Below are positions 1 to 5,579 of a stretch of 8,468 nt of DNA, one piece after another. Every line of letters starts with the position of its first letter. Within the stretch, counting starts at the first letter, position 1. Source of the stretch: an uncultured Bacillota bacterium (GTDB taxonomy: Bacteria > Bacillota_I > Bacilli_A > Erysipelotrichales > Erysipelotrichaceae); the NCBI GenBank assembly GCA_949287785.1, contig CASEHR010000038.1, positions 1-8,468 of the forward strand, written 5' to 3'. A model generated the notes under the pieces. The model saw only the letters and a program-made list of their open reading frames with translations. It was not told the origin of the DNA and did not search any database. Made by a program: the position numbers and the translations under genes.

Positions 1-1
1 C

Positions 2-166
2 GGTGGTACCATCATCAGACAAAAAGATGATACGATCGATATCCAGGTTGAAGAGCACAAAAACAAGAAGATCCAGGATTATCTCGAGTTAGTAACTGTA
101 CAGCTCTTGACTATCTACGATCAATATCCCGAATACATAACTATCGAAAGGAGAATAGATTCATGA
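2..166 (+). CDS. prp: Ribosomal-processing cysteine protease Prp, C-terminal part (5' end outside window)
   Basis: The frame is open from base 2 and ends at TGA 164-166, giving the last 54 residues. The C-terminal helix (about residues 31-50 of the visible part, pattern DYLELVTVQLL followed by YDQYPEYITIE) matches what I know of the Prp (YsxB) family C-terminus. Prp is the cysteine protease that removes the N-terminal extension of ribosomal protein L27. The catalytic His and Cys lie in the missing N-terminal half, so activity cannot be judged. The position directly before rpmA is the classic one, and its stop overlaps the rpmA start as ATGA, which implies translational coupling. The presence of its substrate with an intact extension next door supports the call. 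Confidence 0.85.
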   Translation, partial: GGTIIRQKDDTIDIQVEEHKNKKIQDYLELVTVQLLTIYDQYPEYITIERRIDS

Positions 167-447
167 AATACTGTTTAGATATCCAATATTTTGCTTCGAA
201 AAAGGGTGTAGGTTCAACTAAGAACGGTCGTGATTCACATTCAAAACGCCTTGGTGCGAAGAAGTCAGACGGTGAATTCGCGACTGCCGGTTCGATCTTA
301 TATCGCCAAAGAGGGACTAAGATCCATCCCGGACATAATGTTAAACGGGGTGGTGATGATACTTTGTTCTGCACGGTCGACGGTATCGTCAAGTTCGAGC
401 GTGTCGGTAAGTCCGGTAAGCAAGTATCTGTTTATCCACAAGCTTAA
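163..447 (+). CDS. rpmA: 50S ribosomal protein L27 with cleavable N-terminal extension
   Basis: A complete 94-residue L27, the large-subunit protein whose N-terminus reaches the peptidyl-transferase centre. The core is highly conserved: ASKKGVGSTKNGRDS at about residues 11-25, then SILYRQRGTKIHPG near 44-57 and a C-terminal KQVSVYP. The first ten residues form the extension found in Bacillota and relatives; by analogy with Staphylococcus aureus L27, Prp should cut after Phe10, leaving Ala-Ser-Lys-Lys at the new N-terminus. The usual QFF before the cut is QYF here. A strong AAAGGAGA Shine-Dalgarno at 147-154 lies inside the end of prp, eight bases before the ATG. The start overlaps the prp stop by ATGA, and the stop codon lies in the 5' arm of the terminator that follows. 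Known role: ribosome assembly and tRNA positioning. Confidence 0.97.
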   Translation: MKYCLDIQYFASKKGVGSTKNGRDSHSKRLGAKKSDGEFATAGSILYRQRGTKIHPGHNVKRGGDDTLFCTVDGIVKFERVGKSGKQVSVYPQA

Positions 448-470
448 AGCCCTCAAAAAAGGGCTTTTTT
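446..470 (+). terminator. Intrinsic terminator between rpmA and obgE
   Basis: A seven-pair stem (AAAGCCC at 446-452 with GGGCTTT at 461-467), an eight-base loop and a run of six T (465-470). The stem begins on the last two bases of the rpmA stop codon, and the obgE Shine-Dalgarno starts four bases after the T run. I see no obvious promoter between it and obgE, so obgE expression probably depends on read-through or on a promoter farther upstream. It should lower obgE relative to L27. Confidence 0.85.
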
Positions 471-485
471 GTTAGGAGAAAGTTA

Positions 486-1766
486 ATGCAATTTATCGAT
501 AAAGTAACCTTGAAGCTTAAAGCCGGTAACGGTGGTGATGGCTTAGTGGCTTTCAGAAGAGAAAAGTATGTTCCGCTTGGTGGGCCGTCAGGCGGCGATG
601 GCGGAAAGGGCGGCAGTATCATTTTTGTCGGCGATGCAAACAAATCGACGCTTTTGGATCTGCGTTACACCAAAGAGATCCGGGCAAAGGATGGCGGTGC
701 CGGCAAAAACAATAAGATGCATGGTGCCAGTGCCGATGATGTCTATGTCAAGGTGCCGCTGGGAACATTGATCCGCGATCTTGAAACGGGCGATGTGATC
801 GGTGATATTACGGAACACAATGAAGAGATCGTCGTCTGTAATGGCGGCAAAGGCGGACTGGGCAATGTTCATTTTGCTTCCTCGATCAACAGTGCACCTG
901 ATTATGCCAAACTCGGTCAAAGTGGTGAAGCAAAAGAAGTTCTGGTCGAATTGAAGCTTTTAGCTGATGCCGGTCTTATCGGCTTCCCCAGTGTCGGCAA
1001 ATCGACGATCTTGAGCGTCGTCTCCAGTGCTCGACCGGAGATTGCCGATTATCCGTTTACTACCCTGCGTCCGCAGCTCGGGATGGTCAAACTCAAAAAC
1101 GGCGACAGTTTTGTGCTGGCTGATCTGCCCGGTCTTATCAAAGGGGCATCGCAGGGCAAGGGTCTTGGTCACACCTTTTTGAAACACATCGAAAGATGCC
1201 GTGTCTTAGTACATGTGATCGATATGAGCGGTGAATATCGGGATCCGATCGACGATTACAAGATCATCAATGAAGAACTTCTTGAATATCCCGGTCATCT
1301 GGATAACAGGCCGCAGATTGTCGTCGCCAATAAGATGGACATCGAGGGAGCTGAAGATCAGTTGGCCCGGTTTAAAGAGCATTATCCTGATGTCGAGGTA
1401 TATCCGATCATTGCCTTTATGGGTGATCTTGATAAAGTCCTGTATCGGATCGATGAACTGATCAAAACAACACCGAAATTTGCTTTGTATGATAAAGAAC
1501 GCTCTGATAAAGTGGTCTATAAGTATGAGGAAAAACCTGATTTTACGATCCATAACGAAGGTAATGGTGATTGGCGGATCGTGTCAGAGAGGATCGAACG
1601 GATGTTGATGCATGTCGATATGGATGACGAGATCAGCATCATCAAGTTTGGCCGGGCTTTGAAGAAGATGAATGTTGACAGTGTTTTGGAAAGCAAGGGC
1701 TGCAAACCAGGTGATCACGTTTATATCAATGATTACGGATTTATTTTCAAAGAGGAAGATCTATGA
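486..1766 (+). CDS. obgE: Obg family ribosome-associated GTPase ObgE/CgtA
   Basis: A full-length 426-residue Obg protein with the three expected parts. Residues 1-158 form the glycine-rich Obg fold (GNGGDG, GGPSGGDGGKGG, GGKGGLGN). Residues 159 to about 330 are the G domain, with P-loop GFPSVGKST 166-174, switch I DYPFTTLRP 188-196, DLPG 213-216 and NKMD 282-285. From about 345 to 426 is the OCT domain. Obg proteins act in late 50S assembly and link it to GTP and (p)ppGpp levels, which fits the position after rpmA. The G5 segment reads PIIA (307-310) where SA is usual. The start has an AGGAGA Shine-Dalgarno at 475-480, just after the terminator. The stop overlaps the next start as ATGA. Unlike Bacillus subtilis, no spo0B lies between rpmA and obg. 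Confidence 0.98.
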   Translation: MQFIDKVTLKLKAGNGGDGLVAFRREKYVPLGGPSGGDGGKGGSIIFVGDANKSTLLDLRYTKEIRAKDGGAGKNNKMHGASADDVYVKVPLGTLIRDLETGDVIGDITEHNEEIVVCNGGKGGLGNVHFASSINSAPDYAKLGQSGEAKEVLVELKLLADAGLIGFPSVGKSTILSVVSSARPEIADYPFTTLRPQLGMVKLKNGDSFVLADLPGLIKGASQGKGLGHTFLKHIERCRVLVHVIDMSGEYRDPIDDYKIINEELLEYPGHLDNRPQIVVANKMDIEGAEDQLARFKEHYPDVEVYPIIAFMGDLDKVLYRIDELIKTTPKFALYDKERSDKVVYKYEEKPDFTIHNEGNGDWRIVSERIERMLMHVDMDDEISIIKFGRALKKMNVDSVLESKGCKPGDHVYINDYGFIFKEEDL

Positions 1767-2410
1767 GTGAATCGATGAAAAACATGATCAAGCTATCCTT
1801 TGGCGAAGAAGTAGGCAATGCCGTCAGCCATGGTGTAGCTGCAGTTTTTTGTCTTTTCAGTCTGCCGTTCATCAGTGTCTATGCTTATATTACAGGCGGT
1901 ATATTCAGAGTTATCGGGATCGCTGTCTATGGGGTATGCATGTTTCTGATGTTCGTCGGTTCTTGTATCTATCATGCAATGCCGTTTGGATCGCAACAGA
2001 AATATGTCATGCGTAAGCTCGATCACTCTTTCATCTACCTTGCGATCGCCGGCACTTACACGCCGGTATTGATATCTATCGTCGGAGGGACATTGGGTAT
2101 CGTTTTGCTGGTGATCGAGTGGGTGTGCACGATCTTCGGGATCATCCTTACGTCGGTCAGCAAGAATTACCATAAGCGTCTTTCCCTGACTCTTTATCTG
2201 GTCATGGGGTGGATCGCGATCCTCATCTTGCCGACACTTATCAGCAATTCATCAATCGTTTTTTTGAGTCTGATCGTATTGGGTGGTCTTTTCTATACCA
2301 TCGGAGTAGTTTTCTACAATCAAAAATGGCCTTATGCTCATTTTATATGGCATATATTTATCATCTTAGCCTCCCTGGCACATTTTATCGCGGTCGTATT
2401 CTTTATTTGA
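1763..2410 (+). CDS. trhA: TrhA/hemolysin III (PAQR family) seven-helix membrane protein
   Basis: A 215-residue integral membrane protein with about seven hydrophobic segments, the size and layout of the YqfA/TrhA (hemolysin III) branch of the PAQR family. Family signatures are present: GEEVGNAVSHG at 14-24, SCIYH at 67-71, LDHSFIYLAIAGTYTP at 86-101 and HFIWH at 193-197. By analogy with PAQR structures, His71, Asp87, His193 and His197 would form the metal site inside the membrane bundle, and all four are present. In other bacteria the family is linked to membrane fluidity; the hemolysin label is historical. The ATG overlaps the obgE stop (ATGA), with a purine-rich AGAGGAAG at 1751-1758 as ribosome binding site. 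Its TGA stop forms part of the putative ruvA promoter. Function here is inferred from family only. Confidence 0.9.
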   Translation: MSESMKNMIKLSFGEEVGNAVSHGVAAVFCLFSLPFISVYAYITGGIFRVIGIAVYGVCMFLMFVGSCIYHAMPFGSQQKYVMRKLDHSFIYLAIAGTYTPVLISIVGGTLGIVLLVIEWVCTIFGIILTSVSKNYHKRLSLTLYLVMGWIAILILPTLISNSSIVFLSLIVLGGLFYTIGVVFYNQKWPYAHFIWHIFIILASLAHFIAVVFFI

Positions 2411-2416
2411 TATAAT
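2408..2416 (+). promoter_or_regulatory. Putative extended -10 promoter for leaderless ruvA
   Basis: TGA-TATAAT is a perfect extended -10 (TGn plus consensus hexamer). The TG comes from the stop codon of trhA. Six bases (2417-2422) separate the hexamer from the ruvA GTG at 2423, so the expected transcription start falls on or next to the start codon. No convincing -35 is seen (TCGCGG at the 17-base spacing), which extended -10 promoters can tolerate. There is no Shine-Dalgarno before ruvA. Confidence 0.6.
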
Positions 2417-2422
2417 AAACAC

Positions 2423-2983
2423 GTGATTGGATTTATTAAAGGAAGAGTACATGCATTAGGCAGTGATCAGATCCTGGTCGATCATGACGGTATCGGTTTC
2501 CGGATCAATTTCAACCGGCCGGAACGGCTTAAGATCGATGAAGAAGTGACGATATACACATATCAGAATGTGCGTGAAGACGAGATCAGTCTTTTCGGTT
2601 TTCTGTCGCTTCGTGAATACGAGCTTTTCGTTAAGCTCATCACCGTCAAAGGATTAGGGCCCAAGATCGCATCTGGTATCCTTGCCAAAGCATCGGTTGA
2701 TGATATATTGACCGCGATCGAGACGAATGATGTTGATTTTATGCGGCGGATGCCGGGGGTCGGGGCAAAGACTGCTTCGCAGATCATTCTGGATCTCAAG
2801 GGTAAGCTTGTGGAAAACAGTGTCAGCGCAGATAATGAAGAAATGACTGCTGCCAGAGATGCACTCAGGGCTTTAGGCTACAAGAGCAGTGAGTTCAGCA
2901 ACATCCTCAAAGAAGTGGCTCGAACACAAAAGACTAGCGATGCGATGATCAAGGAAACACTGAAATTACTGGCAAAGAAGTAG
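2423..2983 (+). CDS. ruvA: Holliday junction branch migration protein RuvA
   Basis: A 186-residue RuvA, close to the usual length. Residues 1-62 are the OB-fold domain I with the conserved opening MIGFIKG. Domain II (about 63-130) carries two helix-hairpin-helix motifs, VKGLGPKIA at 75-83 and MPGVGAKTA at 110-118. After a flexible linker, residues 140-186 form domain III, which contacts RuvB. RuvA tetramers bind four-way DNA junctions and load RuvB. The start is GTG at 2423: family similarity begins exactly at this codon and no nearby ATG fits. There is no Shine-Dalgarno, and a perfect TATAAT ends six bases before the GTG, suggesting a leaderless message. The preceding gene ends 12 bases upstream on the same strand, so read-through from obgE is also possible. 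ruvB follows after six bases. Confidence 0.97.
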   Translation: MIGFIKGRVHALGSDQILVDHDGIGFRINFNRPERLKIDEEVTIYTYQNVREDEISLFGFLSLREYELFVKLITVKGLGPKIASGILAKASVDDILTAIETNDVDFMRRMPGVGAKTASQIILDLKGKLVENSVSADNEEMTAARDALRALGYKSSEFSNILKEVARTQKTSDAMIKETLKLLAKK

Positions 2984-2989
2984 GAGATT

Positions 2990-3991
2990 ATGGAAGACAG
3001 AATCATGACAAGCAACAGCCTCAAGGATGATGACGATATCAGTCTTCGGCCAAGGCGTTTGGAAGAATATGTAGGTCAAAGTGCTTTAAAGGTCAATCTG
3101 AAAGTCTTTATCGAAGCAGCTAAAATGCGCGATGAGAGTCTGGATCACGTCTTGCTTTATGGACCACCGGGATTAGGCAAGACCACCTTAGCCTATATTT
3201 TAGCTAATGAATTAGGGAGTCACATCAAAACGACAAGTGGTCCATCGATCGAAAGAAGCGGTGATCTGGCTGCGATCCTTTCGACTTTGGAACCGGGTGA
3301 TATCTTATTTATCGATGAGATCCACCGTTTGCCTAAGCAGGTGGAAGAGGTCTTGTATCCGGCTATGGAGGATTTTTGCCTTGATATTGTAGCAGGTAAG
3401 GATACCACTTCAAGGTCGATCCGCATCGATCTGCCGCCGTTTACGCTCGTAGGGGCGACGACGAGAGCCGGTGATATATCAGCACCGCTCAGAGATCGTT
3501 TTGGGATCACCAGCAAGCTTGAATACTACACCAATGATGAACTCGAAGATATACTGAAAAGGACGGCAAAAGTTTACGATACTGAAGCTGATCCGGCCGC
3601 GATCAAAGAGATCGCCAAACGATCAAGAGGAACACCACGGATCGCCAATCGTCTTTTCCGACGGGTACGCGATTTTGCGACTGTGCTCAATTCCGGTCTT
3701 ATCGATCGGAAGATCGCCGATGAGGCTCTCGATCGGCTCAAGGTCGACAGCTTAGGGCTTGATAGTGTCGATATCCGCTATCTGAAAGGGATCATCGAAC
3801 GATTTAAGGGTGGACCGGTAGGTGTCGAGGCAATCGCCAGTGCGATCGGCGAAGAGACGATGACTTTAGAAGATGTATATGAACCTTATCTGCTCCAGAT
3901 CGGTTTCATCAATCGTACGCCGCGTGGCCGTATCGTCACCCAGAAAGCCTATGAACACCTCAATCTCCTTAAAGAACAATCGTTATTTTAA
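2990..3991 (+). CDS. ruvB: Holliday junction branch migration DNA helicase RuvB
   Basis: A 333-residue AAA+ ATPase that drives branch migration of Holliday junctions with RuvA. Visible motifs: SLRPRRLEEYVGQ at 18-30, Walker A GPPGLGKT at 58-65, Walker B DILFIDEIH at 104-112, sensor 1 GATTR at 155-159, the arginine finger in LRDRFG (Arg170), sensor 2 GTPR at 214-217, and the C-terminal winged helix with IGFINRTPRGR at 304-314. The length is normal and no key residue is missing. I chose ATG 2990 because RuvB proteins commonly open with Met-Asp/Glu-Glu/Asp-Arg. The Shine-Dalgarno AGGAGA at 2982-2987 overlaps the ruvA stop and is rather close to this ATG. ATG 3005 (codon 6) is a possible alternative. 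ruvB ends in a strong terminator shared with the converging gene. Confidence 0.98.
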   Translation: MEDRIMTSNSLKDDDDISLRPRRLEEYVGQSALKVNLKVFIEAAKMRDESLDHVLLYGPPGLGKTTLAYILANELGSHIKTTSGPSIERSGDLAAILSTLEPGDILFIDEIHRLPKQVEEVLYPAMEDFCLDIVAGKDTTSRSIRIDLPPFTLVGATTRAGDISAPLRDRFGITSKLEYYTNDELEDILKRTAKVYDTEADPAAIKEIAKRSRGTPRIANRLFRRVRDFATVLNSGLIDRKIADEALDRLKVDSLGLDSVDIRYLKGIIERFKGGPVGVEAIASAIGEETMTLEDVYEPYLLQIGFINRTPRGRIVTQKAYEHLNLLKEQSLF

Positions 3992-4015
3992 AGCGAGGAT
4001 CACTCCTCGCTTTTT
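3991..4015 (+). terminator. Terminator of ruvB, overlapping the 3' end of the converging DtxR-family gene
   Basis: A nine-pair stem (3991-3999 with 4004-4012), loop TCAC and five T (4011-4015) give a strong plus-strand terminator. The left arm begins on the last base of the ruvB stop. The loop contains the stop codon of the minus-strand gene (4000-4002), and the right arm is the last four codons of that gene. On the minus strand the stem is followed by only three T, so termination in that direction should be weaker. Confidence 0.88.
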
Positions 4016-4377
4016 ATATGGTCTTGATAGTATTTCTTGATCGCTGCGTATGTGCTTTCACTGAGATCGTGTTCACAAAGACACGCGTCATGATAGGCTG
4101 TATCTTCGTCAATTCCCAGAGCTATGAATATATGTGCCAGGGTCTCGTGACGGTCATATGTCCTTTGTGCTTCGCTGAGCCCTTTTTCAGTGAGGGTTAT
4201 GATATTATCGGTAACAGCGACATAATCCTCTTCCTGAAGCTTTTTGATGGCTACTGAGACGGTAGAGCGGCGAAAACCGAGGTAATCACAGATATCGATC
4301 GCCCTTACACGATTGTTTTTTAATGACAGGATATGGATAGCTTCCAAATAGTTCTGAATTGTTTCCAATGTATTCAT
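4000..4377 (-). CDS. DtxR/MntR-type metal-dependent transcriptional regulator
   Basis: A 125-residue DtxR-family protein without the SH3-like third domain, as in MntR. Residues 1-62 form the winged helix-turn-helix (recognition helix around GFRRSTVSVAIKKL, 34-47, then a wing ending in LTEKG), and 65-125 the dimerisation and metal-binding helices. Compared from memory with Bacillus subtilis MntR (Asp8, Glu11, His77, Glu99, Glu102, His103), this protein has Asn9, Glu12, His77, Cys99, Glu102 and His103. The CxxEH pattern resembles iron-sensing DtxR, the short length resembles MntR, and Asn9 fits neither exactly. I therefore do not assign Mn or Fe, nor a gene symbol. No metal transporter gene is nearby, so targets lie elsewhere. 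The start has only AGGA one base from the ATG, and a TAGAAT six bases upstream, so it may be leaderless. It is read toward ruvB and ends inside a shared terminator. Confidence 0.9.
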   Translation of the reverse strand: MNTLETIQNYLEAIHILSLKNNRVRAIDICDYLGFRRSTVSVAIKKLQEEDYVAVTDNIITLTEKGLSEAQRTYDRHETLAHIFIALGIDEDTAYHDACLCEHDLSESTYAAIKKYYQDHIKSEE

Positions 4378-4383
4378 GTCCTA

Positions 4384-4389
4384 ATTCTA
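4384..4389 (-). promoter_or_regulatory. Putative -10 box for leaderless DtxR-family gene
   Basis: TAGAAT on the minus strand ends exactly six bases before the ATG (4377). It matches five of six consensus bases and predicts transcription starting at or beside the ATG. An overlapping TATAGT at 4389-4394 would instead give a leader of about five bases. No good -35 is seen. The upstream htrA terminator ends a few bases earlier, so this gene needs its own promoter. Confidence 0.5.
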
Positions 4390-4399
4390 CTATAAAAAG

Positions 4400-4426
4400 A
4401 AAAAACCTTCCAGTTTCCCGGAAGGT
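4400..4426 (-). terminator. Intrinsic terminator of htrA
   Basis: On the minus strand, ACCTTCC (4426-4420) pairs with GGAAGGT (4411-4405) around an eight-base loop, followed by TTTTT, a C and five more T down to 4394. It lies eight bases after the htrA stop codon and separates htrA from the DtxR-family gene downstream on the same strand. Confidence 0.9.
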
Positions 4427-4434
4427 GAGAAGTA

Positions 4435-5520
4435 CTAGTCACGGACATTGTTTTCTTGCAATGTCAGATCGACATCGATGGTCTGATTGTTGCGGATGAT
4501 CTTCAAGGTTATGGTATCACCGACTTGGCATGTATTCAGATAGGAACTGAGATCGGCATAAGATGATACCGTTACATCATCGATCCCGATGATCCGGTCA
4601 TACATCTCAAGACCTGCCGCTTCTGCAGCTGATCCTGACTGGATCTCTGTTACATAGACACCCGCTTCAAAACCGTTCATCGATGTCGTCAGTTCGGTGA
4701 TCGTCACACCCATGGTAGCCCGGTTACGGACATAGCCATTGGTCATCAGATCATCGACGATCGAGCTGACGGTATTGCTGGGGATGGCATAACCGAGACC
4801 TTCTACCGATGCCGATGCATTGATACTGCTCGAAGTCTTGGCGTTGACGATCCCGATCAGTTCGCCATTGATATCAAACAGACCGCCGCCGGAATTACCG
4901 CTGTTGATCTCGGCATTTGTCTGAAGCAGGCGCATAGGTTCATTTTCGATCGTAACGGTCTTATCGATCGCAGAAATGATTCCGTTTGTTACTGAGATAC
5001 CATTGCCCAGTGGATTTCCGATCGCGATCGCATCATCACCGACCTGAACCTGGCTGCTGTCAGCGAAAGTCGCATAGGCAAGACCGCTGGCTTCGATCTT
5101 GATGACAGCGATGTCGCTTTTTGTATCGGAACCGACTAAAGTCGCTTCATATGCATCATCACCGACATAGACGGTAACTTGCTGGGCATCTTCAATGACA
5201 TGCGTGTTGGTCACGATATATCCGTCTTCAGAGATAATGACACCTGAGCCGAGATTGGCCGATGTTTCAGTCTGAAAGAATCCCTGGACAGTTGATGTGG
5301 CTTCGATCCGGACCACTGTATCATAGGCTTTTTCAACCGCGGATTGGATGTCTGACGATTTGACGGTCGTCGTCCCATAACTGACACTGCCGCCGCTGGC
5401 ACTGTTTTCGGTTACCGGATTCATCCTGCTGTAGATGTCATTACCGAAATAAACACCAATACCACTGCCTAACAGTGCAATCAGGAATATAATACATAAG
5501 TTTTTAAAACTGATCTTCAT
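4435..5520 (-). CDS. htrA: HtrA-like trypsin-like serine protease with PDZ domain, membrane-anchored
   Basis: 361 residues from ATG 5520. A short basic N-terminus and one hydrophobic segment (about residues 8-25) act as a signal anchor, followed by a Ser/Thr/Gly-rich linker to about 55. The S1C protease domain has the complete triad: His107 in TNTHV, Asp136 in SDIAV and Ser210 in GNSGGG. One PDZ domain covers about 267-355 (GVYVTEIQSGSAAEAAGL, then GDTITLKI). Length and order are those of Gram-positive HtrA/DegP-like proteases, which degrade or refold damaged exported proteins at the outer face of the membrane. The reading frame also allows GTG 5529, but that codon lies inside the Shine-Dalgarno, so ATG 5520 is preferred. 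It follows the FAD oxidoreductase by 59 bases on the same strand, and I see no clear terminator between them, so the two may be cotranscribed. A strong terminator follows it. Confidence 0.95.
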   Translation of the reverse strand: MKISFKNLCIIFLIALLGSGIGVYFGNDIYSRMNPVTENSASGGSVSYGTTTVKSSDIQSAVEKAYDTVVRIEATSTVQGFFQTETSANLGSGVIISEDGYIVTNTHVIEDAQQVTVYVGDDAYEATLVGSDTKSDIAVIKIEASGLAYATFADSSQVQVGDDAIAIGNPLGNGISVTNGIISAIDKTVTIENEPMRLLQTNAEINSGNSGGGLFDINGELIGIVNAKTSSSINASASVEGLGYAIPSNTVSSIVDDLMTNGYVRNRATMGVTITELTTSMNGFEAGVYVTEIQSGSAAEAAGLEMYDRIIGIDDVTVSSYADLSSYLNTCQVGDTITLKIIRNNQTIDVDLTLQENNVRD

Positions 5521-5524
5521 TTTT

Positions 5525-5532
5525 ATCACCTC
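5525..5532 (-). promoter_or_regulatory. Near-ideal Shine-Dalgarno that fixes the htrA start
   Basis: GAGGTGAT on the minus strand is fully complementary to the usual 16S rRNA tail and ends four bases before ATG 5520. The alternative GTG 5529 is part of this site and could not use it. It shows that Shine-Dalgarno initiation is fully active in this organism, in contrast to the genes here that lack any such site. Confidence 0.85.
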
Positions 5533-5579
5533 GTCTTTTATCTTAAAAAGGTTACTTTAAAATAAACTTAAAACTGACG

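Noticed and set aside
3005..3007. ATG at codon 6 as the ruvB start, with GGAAG eight bases upstream
   Set aside because: Possible, but RuvB proteins of Bacillota usually open with residues like those encoded from ATG 2990, and AGGAGA precedes that codon.
5019..5030. Twelve-base perfect palindrome of alternating CGATCG units inside htrA
   Set aside because: It encodes conserved protease residues (Asp-Ala-Ile-Ala-Ile) and follows from the general GATC-rich codon context; no repeat copies or regulatory setting.
5527..5529. In-frame GTG as an earlier htrA start giving 364 residues
   Set aside because: The GTG is part of the GAGGTGAT Shine-Dalgarno that serves ATG 5520; no other ribosome binding site lies before it.
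5533..5579. AT-rich gap between the FAD oxidoreductase gene and htrA, examined for a terminator or promoter
   Set aside because: No stable hairpin with a T run, and -10-like TAAGAT and TAAAGT boxes have no matching -35; not reported as a feature.
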